Shown here: one piece after another, positions 23,624-34,000 of the stretch
Layout: each line of letters begins with the position of its first letter
Position numbering within the stretch: position 1 is the first letter of the stretch
Source: Malachius bipustulatus
Lineage: Eukaryota; Arthropoda; Insecta; Coleoptera; Melyridae
Assembly (NCBI GenBank): GCA_910589415.1
Contig: OU342635.1
Span: 3,224,001-3,288,000, forward strand
DNA length: 64,000 bases
Reading direction: 5' to 3'
Position numbers and translations under genes: made by a program
The notes under the pieces: model-generated
The model's input: only the letters and a program-made list of their open reading frames with translations
Told to the model about the DNA's origin: nothing
Databases searched by the model: none

Positions 23624-23766
23624 AGCAAAAGGGGGTGCACAATAAGCCCATGAGGCTGAGGTGCTTCCGGTGACCAAGACGGCCCTCGAAAGGAGGGGCT
23701 TTTAGTGGGTGGGACTCCCACATAACCCAATGCATGGGTATCCATAATGGATTTACCCTCCTTTTT

Positions 23767-23797
<31 letters not shown>
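21156..23797 (+). mobile_element. 5'-truncated non-LTR retrotransposon with poly(A) tail
   Basis: The insert lies between two exact copies of ATGACCGTTC (21146-21155 and 23798-23807) and ends in a run of about 31 A (23768-23798). The first part of ORF2 (endonuclease) and any ORF1 are missing, the usual result of incomplete target-primed reverse transcription. Perfect target copies, an intact tail and an open frame mean a recent insertion. Confidence 0.9.
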
Positions 23798-23800
<3 letters not shown>

Positions 23801-23807
23801 ACCGTTC
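23798..23807 (+). repeat. LINE target-site duplication, right copy
   Basis: ATGACCGTTC directly after the poly(A) tail; its first A may belong to the tail. Host palindromic element sequence resumes with CTGAAATATCC. Confidence 0.9.
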
Positions 23808-24660
23808 CTGAAATATCCTGAAAAAACTGAAAAATCGAGATTTCTTATTTTTGCCATATCTTTTTTTATTATTGGAGATTAATGAATAATTTTTTGCGGG
23901 CCTACATAAGTCGGCAAGAGCTACCCATCTGACATTTCAAAAATTTTCAAAGCCGACTAGATCCCAGGATTTTCATAGCCAACTTGTTTTTCTTATGGCC
24001 ACCATATTGTTTTTTTATGTTGTTCGGTATAAAAAAAAATCATAAAAACTAAAAATTGGTAAACTTCAAAAAAAAAATAAAAAAAAAATTTTCTTCTTTT
24101 TTCTTTACAAAAAAGACAGCTTTTAAGAGCGAATTTCATAGATTAATTAAAAAACCATAAGACAAGCACTATTTCGGCGTATTTTACAAATGTTGATGTT
24201 TTTCGACGATTTTTTTTTGTTTTTCTTTGAAAAAATAAGAATAAAAATTTAAAAAAAATTTGAAGTTTATTAATTTTTGGTTTCCATTATTTTTTTCATA
24301 TCGAACGACATAAAAAATAATATGGCGGTCATAAGAAAAACGAAAGTTGACTGTGAAAACTTTTGGTTCTAGTCGGCCTTGAAAATTTTTGTAATGACAG
24401 ATGGATAGATCTTAACGGCTTATGTAAGCCTACAAAAAATTATCTATCAATTTCCAATAAAGGGAGATACGGCCAAAATAAGAAAAATCGATTTTTCAGT
24501 TTTTTCAGGATATTTCAGGAGCAGTCACAGATATCTTGCATGTCTTGACGGATTCGACATGGCCACAATACTGCGCATCTTTTCTCTAATTTAATCGACC
24601 CTGTATCTCTTAGCGTTCAGGAGATAGCAATATAGAGAAGGATACATGGTGCACCCTGTA

Positions 24661-26555
24661 TTCTAAGTTTTTTTTTAATTCTTGTAGAATAAAGACGTTA
24701 CGATTTATGGGGCCACAATAATAGTAGACATAAAATACAATAGAACAAAATAAATGCTCTGGTAAATATTTCTGAGTAAAATCAAATTTATAATTTTTTA
24801 CATTAGGTAATTATTATTTATATTTACCACATTTTATATAAAAACATTGTTATAAAAATTGTATTTTTAGATTGTTAGATATTGTTTCCATGAATTGCTC
24901 TAATTAAAGATATTTATTTTTATTATTTACCTATAATAATTTCTGTTGAACTAGTATAGTAACATCACTCATTAAACTGGTCACCAAAATTCGTGGTATG
25001 CCTACACCAAATCCTGATTTTCAGGACCTATAATACATTAGGAAAAACTAAATAGAAATCCTAATCAGTACCAGTAGTAGTAACAAATGAAAATTTTCCA
25101 TATCAAATTATTTGTGATTATACACTATAATATAAACTTCCTAATAAGAGATGCCACGATTTTTGAAAGACGATTAAGAGCAAAAGAATTTACAGTTGAG
25201 AATAAAGTATTAAAACTGCTAATAAGATAAATAATAACATCATTTTTCTACATATATATATTTGTTATATATTTTGTAAATAGTATTTTCACTTGTATAT
25301 ATTTTCAGAAAAATTTCATAAGCCTATAAAATAATTAAGTGATTTCACATACTTATTATAAGTACTATAAACACAACTTAGGTAAATGTGTAATCACAAA
25401 CATCGATGCCCATTTTGCATCTGTCCGAATTTTACTGTCTTACTGAAACATTGAAAATTCTACCACATATTTGTAATTGTACCGATTGAGCTGGATCTGT
25501 TTCAGTTGACCACAATACCACTTATCTTGAATATTAACGATTTTGAAATGAAAATTTAAATTTTTTTTTAATCTGGGCACGCCACTGCATACACATCACC
25601 TCTCAAACAAAACGTTGCAATACTGAATTTTACCAAAAACGGGTGATATTATGTTAACAATTTTGAATCTAAATGAAAATTTCAGGAATTCACCAATTTA
25701 TTTTAATTTTTTCTTGAATCTCATAATTTGTTTTAAACTCACTATTGTTGATGATATTAGGTGAAATTGGACGTAAAATTTTAAAGTGACTAGTTTATTA
25801 TGAAACAACCCCTATGGCTTAAATAATAAATGGTATGTTACTAAATTGGGCTTTAATGTAATTTTTATAATTTTTCATGAATTAAAAAAACTTTCAGAAC
25901 AAATTTAGTAAGAGTATTGCGCATTTCCAATTATTGTACTATAGAATTTGTGTGAATTCAGTGGCGTGCTGTTTTTTTTTTTTTTCGAAAAAATATGTTA
26001 ATATGAATTCGTGAAATTGTCACTTATCTATTAGGCTTTGAATTTTATAGGAATGACGCGTTTTTGCTCCAAAAATATACTTCATCTTAAAAAAAATTAG
26101 GTAAAAGCGCATTTTGAAACTGATTGCTTTCTTCCACAGAATGCTGAAAGCTGCAGTGCATAATATATTTTTCTTACCAACTGAAACAGTCAGCTCGTGA
26201 TTAACTAAATACATAAAAATTGATGGTATTAGAAATTGGAACTAATTTTCCTTTTGTACCCTTAATGGACACACATCATTATTAGGTATAATAGTACCTA
26301 AAAACCCTTCTCAAATTACCTACTAATAACTAAGATATTATCATAGATAACCGCAATACTGTATGGTTGTGATCACTCTACAAGGGAAAAGTTAGCATAG
26401 AACTAAATTGTAATTAGTTGTGAACTTTAAACAAAATTTCGAAAACATATTAGAATTGAATATATCAACAGACTCTTTGGTCCTTGATGGAATTTCTTGA
26501 TATTTTGACTTGCTAAAAATACAGGAAGACGAACGATTACTTGATTTTTTTAACT
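24661..26555. other. AT-rich intergenic DNA, no gene
   Basis: No supported frame. GCCACTGC (25582) and CAGTGGCGTG (25960) are scraps of short-TIR elements. Poly-T lies at 25972-25985. Confidence 0.4.
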
Positions 26556-26560
26556 ACTTA

Positions 26561-26762
26561 GTTTACAAAAGCCAATATTTCATTTATATTTATCCAACCT
26601 ACTATTTAGTTATTAGATTTCACTTCAAAAAATTGACGCCCAGCGTGGGGCGCCAATTTATAATGAGGGATATTATTATTATTTAACCCCTTTATTGAAG
26701 TGAAATACCACTTTACATTGCATGAAAGGTAAATATAAATGAAATATTGGCTTTTGTAAACT
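26561..26762. mobile_element. Inverted LTR-like ends flanking a primer-binding-site motif
   Basis: TTTACAAAAGCCAATATTTC (from 26562) with its continuation is inverted at 26730-26761. TTTCACTTCAA (26615-26625) is inverted at TTGAAGTGAAA (26695-26705). Between them, right after the left arm, is TGACGCCCAGCGTGGGGC (26634-26651). That differs by two bases from the usual tRNA-Lys primer binding site TGGCGCCCAACGTGGGGC. The arrangement looks like an LTR 3' end, its primer site, and an inverted LTR end. Retroelement relic, class uncertain. Confidence 0.55.
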
Positions 26763-28146
26763 ACTCAAAATAACCGTAGTCACAAACAACTCAAGTGTTC
26801 TCCAACTTATATCAATCAAACATTCTGGGCTACCTGGGTTAGCAGCGTCGCCATCCAAGATTAGTAACACTGTTATAATATTAATTTAAAACTTCTAATG
26901 AGAAAGTGACAAGATGACTTTATCAGAACTAAGCGCTATTGATTTTGTTTATTTATAGACCTTTACCTATTCGTGTTTATTTTCTCGATTTCCAAACTGT
27001 ATAATGGCCGTGAAAATCATTGCATTTAGAAGTTAATACGCGTGAATTTTATAAAGTAGTTCATTATAATTCCGTGCGCTATAATAATTGGAATTCCATG
27101 GCTTTATTAACACACGGTGCACCCTCCTAATGGATCAATATCTAAACGTTGAACGAATCTGGAAAACGGATTAATCCTTCATAAATTTTAATAGCTTGGC
27201 GACCCAGACATCCAGAAATATACTCAAGCTTTGATAACCCAAACGGGATTCATTTCATGGAATAATATATTTAATTACGTTTAGTCCTCTTCACATGCTC
27301 TTTTTCGGGTATTTGAAGATAATTTCTTTTCTGGCGTGAAGAAGGTACATACAAGTCTCATACCCAATTATTTTTTACACCGCTTTTCACAGAGGTATCC
27401 AAAGATTCCTGGTCGAAGTGAAACTTTCGTAAAAAAAAGAAAATTCCTTAGTCTGAGAATGTGTTCTTATTAAGCTCAGCTCCCTCTCCGTGCAGTCGTT
27501 GAGACTTCTTGGATAAGACGAATCGTTATTGCCAGTCGTGGATTAATTATTTTTATTTACGTCCTACCCTCAAGGGACCTTGGCAATGATTCTGTTCCAT
27601 TTAACCTTATCGACTCTGCAACTCGAAATAAGTTTACGAATTATTCTTTCGGCTCATTTCTCAAATTGCGTGGATGATTCGGCTACTATTGATCATCAAT
27701 GTCATCAGTTTCTCAGTTACAAAAAAAAATCATAAACCTTCATAGTCTATCAGTGCATTTAGGAATTGCCCAAAAATTTCTGATACCTACTTTTTTTTCT
27801 TTTGTTGCTAATTGAAATTCAATTTGCTGCCTGAATTTGCGCATTGTCTTTTTGGTTGCGCTGTTTATTACCGTGCCACTTTGAAGCCTAAATTAAGCGC
27901 GCGTCGAGCTATGGCGCGTTCGTGGTTCGCGCCATTTTTCGCTTTTGTAACTAATATAACACAAATTAATTACGGTCAACGAAATATTCGTTAAATACAA
28001 AAAACACGGCTTTTTCTTTAATTTTCAGATACTCAGGTATATTTTAAAAGTGTTTTTGGATAAAAAAGAACGATATAAGAAATCCACGAGAGGCCTAATA
28101 TACGATTTTTTGGTCCTATATCTTCCTTGGAATTTTAAAACTGAAT
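26763..28146. other. Intergenic, no gene
   Basis: AT-rich with poly-T and poly-A runs. The 27812-27994 frame has no recognisable feature. Confidence 0.4.
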
Positions 28147-28159
28147 TGCAGTCTCGTTT

Positions 28160-28232
28160 GTACTCGCTTCGGCGGTACATATACTAAAATTAGAACGATA
28201 CAGAGAAGATTAGCATAGCCCCTGCCCAAGGA
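28160..28232 (+). pseudogene. U6 snRNA retropseudogene, 3' truncated
   Basis: The sequence matches the 5' two-thirds of spliceosomal U6: GTACTCGCTTCGGCGGTAC (5' stem-loop), ATATACTAAAATTAGAACGA, then TACAGAGAAGATTAGCAT with the ACAGAGA box that pairs with 5' splice sites. Differences from the usual U6 include AGCATAGCC for AGCATGGCC and CTGCCCAAGG for CTGCGCAAGG. It stops after AAGGA, so the U2/U6 helix and 3' end are missing. It is flanked by a 13-bp duplication, TGCAGTCTCGTTT, at 28147-28159 and 28233-28245. A snRNA copied into DNA by LINE machinery explains this. Confidence 0.9.
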
Positions 28233-28245
28233 TGCAGTCTCGTTT

Positions 28246-28671
28246 TTTTTTCTTCCCCAGCTATTCTTTTCATTGATTCCGTCGCTCAAAGTAAAGCTGC
28301 CATCGTTGTGAGGTCATCTTAATTTTGTTTCTCGTCATCATTCGAGTCTTCTACGTTTTCGTTCGTGTCCGTGCAGGTATCCCCTCAGCAAATCTTGCAT
28401 AAGCTTGAACATTTCAATCCTGCCTTTCGAAAAGCACAAACGTTACCGTACTTTCTCTTCCAATAGAACACATAGAATCGGTTTCTGCTCCCTTGACTAG
28501 CTCCAAACCCCTGTCACTTTTTTTCCAGCCCAATCAAGAGCATTTGTTTTCTCTCCAAGTCACTTTCGGAACTGGTAATTTGTCCGTGGGGAATGCTGGC
28601 GTGCTGCTGAGTTAGTAGGAGGGAAACGCGATAAGTCGGTCTTTCTTTTGAGACCTGGACGTGCAAACATT
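28246..28671. other. No gene seen
   Basis: Intergenic sequence between the U6 relic and the transposon-protein relic. Nothing recognisable. Confidence 0.4.
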
Positions 28672-29118
28672 TTATATCTTAATTGATCGATAAGTAGAGG
28701 TATCGGATTTTTTCCCTCCGTACGGTGCTATCAACGCACTCTCCCCAGCTGCAGCGATGTTATTCTGTCCGGGGGTGGCTTTCCAAAATAATTTTATTCT
28801 GTCTCGAAGACGATTATTTTTTCTAATGACGTCAAGTAATTTTGTTTCCCATTCCGTAGATAGCATCCATCCCCATAATACGTGCATGAAAAGTACGTGA
28901 TCCAAGAAATCTTCATGCTTGAAGCTGCTCGTAGAATACCTTTTTGATGCGGGTGCTTGCTTCCTTTCCAACTTTACGGAAGTATTTTTGAGATTGTTTC
29001 CAAGAACGCACATCAACACGAACAGAACCGTATCCTCTCCTACGATTATGGCGGAATCAAATCCTTGAGCTATTTCTTTTGCTGGTCTAACGCATAATCG
29101 TTCAAGTGCTTCTTTCAC
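28672..29118 (-). pseudogene. Relic of a repetitive transposon-associated protein
   Basis: 148-codon open frame with segments IIVGEDTVLFVLMC, SFKHEDFLDHVLFMHVLWG, and IAAAGESALIAPYGGKKSDT. They match, in this order, a protein family that is present in many copies in insect genomes, where I recall the forms VVGEDTDLLVLL, ILFLHAFTGCDTTSA and IAAAGEKFILALYGG. Here the GCDTT core reads GWMLST, so the conserved acidic site is lost. Only the C-terminal part is left, with no start context. I read it as a decayed copy. The family's biochemical role is not established to my knowledge. Confidence 0.6.
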
Positions 29119-31028
29119 ATCTCGATGAAATTCTTTTTATTGTACTCATTGGCGAGAAATTGTTTCTATTTCAAAGGTGGTAGAATATAGTTTTTTCTAG
29201 TTGAAAACACCTTTAAAATATACTTGAATACCTTAAAATTAAAGTAAAACGCGTGATCTTATCATTTAACGAGTATGTCGTTGATCTTGAATAATTTGCG
29301 CGGTATTCGTTACAAAAGCAAAAAATGCAGCAAACAGCGAACGCAGCGCACTTTCAAGCGTAGATTGGCGTGCGAGGTATCAACCAATCGGGATGATTTT
29401 TTTTCTAAATACTGGAAAATGGGTCTAGTTCAAATTAGTTCACCGTCGATGAGGGTCTCAGATGTACTGGAAAAGAGCTATGCGCGGAGAAACCAGGCGC
29501 AAGAGCTTTTGGCAAAAGCGGTTTTAACTTTGGAAGCTAATAACTTTTCACCAGTACATTGGAGAGTGTTATTTAATAGAAAATTAATTTAAGAGTAAAT
29601 CTTGTCCAGTTCAACGATCTCCGAACGATTGCTACGAGATGATTAGAAAGCGAAATATGAGCGGTTGAAAAAAATCCAATATGGCGGCGTCAATGCCCAA
29701 ATTCAAGGTTAAGATCTCCATCGAAGATTTCGAATAAGCAAAAAAGTGACTTTTCATGTTGTTTTTATTGAATGTTTCAGATTTAATTAGTGTCAAAACG
29801 ATGGTCTAAGAAATTCCATCAAGGGCTTTTCTTCATACATTTTTTTACTTATATCTTGTTATCTAATCTGACAATTTTTATCGTACGATAATAATAATCC
29901 TATTCCAATAAAATTAACGTAATTCCTTGGGATTATGTAAGTATCTATGTAAATTACGCCAGGATCGGATCATTTATGGAAGATTGCTTCTAATGCACTG
30001 AAATGCCTTGTGGAATGAATACCTAGAATGTTTAGTTATATTTGGACCAGTGAATATTACCATCACAGCTTATTAGGATTAGTGGAATCCTAGCATTGCA
30101 TGTTGCACAGGTCGATCAAATTCAATTTACTGTCACGAAACCAAGGATACCTAACCTTGAAAGGAGAGCTATAATACAGGCTGGGTAACAATTCGATGCT
30201 CACCATTCGTATATCGGAAACGGCAAGAGATGCGAGGTCTTTTAAATAAAAACTTACTGAGTGAAAAATCGAAATCTCTTATTTTACAAGAAAAATCATG
30301 GGTTCTGGGGCTCATACTAGTCACCGATCTAATGACAGACTAATGCTGAAGATATGATGACCATTTCCCTTTTCTTGGAGCTCATCAGCATGCCATATCA
30401 GCAAGGAATGATCATCAAAAAATGTTACTTCTTCTATTTTCGAAAAAAAATTTTTTGCCGAATGTGATTGGAAAGCAATATCACGTCATATCGAGGTCAT
30501 TCAGTAAAATATATTCTTTTTTTTTTCAAGAATGAAATAAGATGTCTCGATTTTTCAGTTTGTTTGTTCTCGAGGTTTCGATTCAATCGAAGTCCTGTAT
30601 AATAAATCTGGTTCTGCTAATTCAAGTACGCTGTGACTCATATGATAGACTTTAAGGCTAACAGGGTTCTAGTAAAGAAACAGCACAATTGTACATATCT
30701 GATATCAATAATACTAGATGTTAAAATTTGTAAATGACGTTCTTTGTGTACTTCTCCATTCCTTGCTATTGTAAAAATTCAGTGTTCTCCACCATCTTGC
30801 ATAATGGATGTTGTCAAATGTTGTACATAAGGAAATAAACAAAAATATATCATTATGAAAATATCACCAATTTTATTATTCCCCAATCACCCAGTGACTA
30901 TTAAAAGTAGGTAAAGAATGAAAATAAAGAGAATAAACGCAAAAAAAGAGAAAAAACACAAGTTACTTTATATTTACATTTTTTTATTAACAACTCGACA
31001 AGATACAAAGAAAAGGTACGAGTAGATA
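29119..31028. other. MARS2 3' flank and intergenic DNA
   Basis: Includes a plus-strand open frame 29275-29592 (105 codons, basic N-terminus) that I cannot assign and that lacks any known domain. Otherwise AT-rich. On the minus strand AATAAA-type signals near 30830-30960 could end the MARS2 transcript. Confidence 0.35.
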
Positions 31029-34000
31029 CTACCTCACCTTAACTCTACTATTTCCTTCTTCTCTCAGTCTCTCGTACAAACTCTGCTTGTTCCCGGCCAA
31101 CGCTCTTTTCACTTCCCTTTCACCAATTTTTCCCTTCAAACTTTCCCACGATCTCTCTTTCTCTTCGCAGTTGAGTCTGTCCAATAACTTACCGCTAATG
31201 ACAGGAATCAAAGGCTGCAGGAGGATCCCAGATCTCCTTAAAGTTTCCAATGCAACGTGGAGGACGGTTTCGAGATCGGCTGACTTTGCTGGATCACGAC
31301 GCAGCTCCCAAGGCCGAAGAGTCTCCACGAATTGGTTTGCATGGCGTAGCGTCGCCATAATGGTATCGGCAACGCGATGGAAGTTGAAAGTGGCGTAGTG
31401 GGAACTGCATTCGTCTGGAAAGATTGAATGTAGAATAGAAATAAAAAAAAATCAGCTGGTATTATTACATAAAAAGCTCTGTTTTCTTATTTCAGGACAA
31501 ACAAATCAAATGAAAATGTTATTTCAAAAATATATCATGCCTCATTGGCTACAAAAAGGCGAATCAACATCAAAGAGTTTTGTATATTTAACAATAAAAC
31601 GTGAAATAACATTGTCTGAACGAAAATATGAGTTATTGTTTCAAAACATTGGAAATCCAATGGATAAAATAAATTCGATATAATGTATATCCGCCGCTCT
31701 TGAAAGACTCTCTCATATTTATACGAGTACTTACCTAGAGTGTGTTCAATTTAAGTTGCGATACATGGGGATGTCGAAAAGGGTATTAAAGGTACAAAGC
31801 ATCCCAGAGAATCCTTATGGAAATTAGCTTCCGATCAAATTTGTTTTATTTTTTTCACTCCCCTTCTTTCACTCCCTCCCCAGTGTAAACGGTTATTGGC
31901 GGAACCGTTTTGGCGAAGAAGGAGAATTGACTCTTCCAAGCTCCCGTCTTATCCTCCCCAACGCAAAGCCTTGGTATTGACCAGAATTCAAGTTGGACTA
32001 ACGTGAAATCGCCACCCCCTTATTGCTAAAAGCTGCATGGTCAGATTCGAACGAGGACCTCGGTGATACGAAGAAATAATTCGTATCCCTGATTCAATTA
32101 TTCTTATTAAGAATAGCATCCCCCGTGGCCTCCTAATGTGCTAGAGGTATTGACTCAGCTGCTAGAGGTATTGACTCAGCGAGTTAGTTGAGCACATAAA
32201 AGGCCAGCCTTCGATTGCGAGCGGGAATTGACCGGTACGTAACGGAAGACGAGCCTATTCAGTCATTTAATAGGAAAATCCGCGTTCATTTCATGCGATT
32301 CGAATTTTCCCCTCGATCTAGTTTATTAAATAAATTAATCATGTAAATAGAAAGCGAATTCTTTATAAATTCAGATCGTCGTAAATTTCATGTAAATATT
32401 ATCATAGGGAGTATTTTTTGTTTATTTCTCATTCCTTATCGGAACGATAAAGCCCCAGCAAAATCATTTAATCTCATTTAATAGAACTCGCTTTGCCGTG
32501 AACTTGACCTAGTGACTACTAACGGCAGTAGTAGTCACTAAGGTAAAAAACCCTAGAACTTACGGTCTAGCGGTAGACGAGCACATTTTGCCAGATGCTG
32601 GAGGCATTCACGAATTTAAATCTCCCGAGCAAAGTAAAATTATTAATTTCAATTATGTTATTTTATGGAGACAATAAATTTATGTTTCATATTTTAATGG
32701 TGTGTATAAATTTGTAAAAGTCCACCGAATATCCCATCTGAAGACATTTGTTAATTAATTAATTAACAAAAATAATTAATATGTCTTCTCAAAAAAGAAA
32801 AGACGTTACAGGGTGATATGCAGTCGTATGTTGGAACTTTGATCCTATTGAGAGCTGTGAGCAGATTGGATACGAAATTTCTGCCTTGATCGGTGATAAT
32901 TCGGGACGGTGCACCGAATCGGGAAATCCAGTTGCGCCAGAAAACTTGCGCAACCGTGTCAGCTGACTGATCTGCTAGCTGAAACGCTTCGGGCCAACGG
33001 GTAAAATGAAATGTACGCAGGAGAAAGGGTCGTCGATGCCCGGAAATGTTTTAAAATCTTGGAGGAGAAAGCGGTGATGTGTTTGATCACGTGTGGCCAG
33101 AAATAACGAGTTTTGATCAACTTTATCGTGGCCGTTCTGCCAGGGTGCGAGAAACCGTGTAAATGTTGTAGATGTAAAAGTTTTAGGGGGGGAGGCGGGG
33201 TTCAGCACGACTATTCAACAAATGTGTTAATTCAGTGTCAACTACGAAATAACTGGGAGAAAAAATAAGATATTCACCTCTGAAGAACCCTTGCGTTCAC
33301 GCATATAATTTTTGTTCGAGAAAAAGTGAGAACTACCTTCTATATTTTTAACCGACTTTTGTTTTCTCCTCAGCATCTCAGCTAAATAGGATTTCATGTA
33401 GATATAAGCCTTAAATAAGATTTACATCTTCCCCCTGAAAATGAACTCTTTATTTTTCAAATAAAGCAGGAAATGAATGAATAAAGGATGAATAAATATG
33501 ATAAGGAGCTTTTCGTCGCCAGGTCTATCTCCTTATCGTTGACACGATTTATATTTTCCGTTAAAGCACTTTTAATGGAATTATTGATACTTAGTTATTT
33601 TATTTTGACAAAAACATTCATTTATAACAAGAGTTTGAAGGTAAATACTGACCTGGCATTGCATACAAACTGTCCAGAAGCTGACTGGTAACTGGAAGTT
33701 TAACCAGTCTTTCCAAGACTGCATCATCGGGGTCGGGAAATACTTGGTCAGGATTTAACGCTGGAGCCGTACAACGACTCAGCAAATTTCCGAGAGTATC
33801 CGCTAATTCGGAGTTTAATATTCGACGGGCCTTCTGGTCGCTATAATCTGCAAACAAAGTAAATTTCGATTCAATTACCTAACCCAGGAACTGGTCGGGT
33901 CTTTTTTTGCTAAGGTTAAATATAAATTAATCTACATATAAACATAGGTATTGCCTATGCTATTATTATAATAGGTTCATGACCCATCATGGGAGTACAT

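Larger units (their letters stand above)
21017..24658. mobile_element. Palindromic CAGGGTG-ended element, split by a LINE
   Basis: Left end TA|CAGGGTGCACCATGTATTCT at 21017 and right end AGGATACATGGTGCACCCTG|TA at 24658 are inverted copies. The arms remain paired inward: ATTGCTATCTC, TGTGGCCATCTCGAATC, CCTGAAATATCCTGAAAAAA and so on, with the centre near 24100-24200. Removing the LINE and one target copy leaves about 990 bp, nearly all of it palindromic. It encodes nothing. Confidence 0.85.

Noticed and set aside
21531..23735. Several antisense and out-of-frame ORFs over the LINE
   Set aside because: Shadows of the RT/RNase H frame.
29275..29592. 105-codon frame starting MSLILNNLRG
   Set aside because: No domain, no homology that I recall; close to expectation for chance frames in 64 kb.
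32555..32640. tRNA-like text (GGTCTAGCGGTAGACG)
   Set aside because: D-arm-like start only; no T-arm GGTTCGAATCC and no closing acceptor stem.
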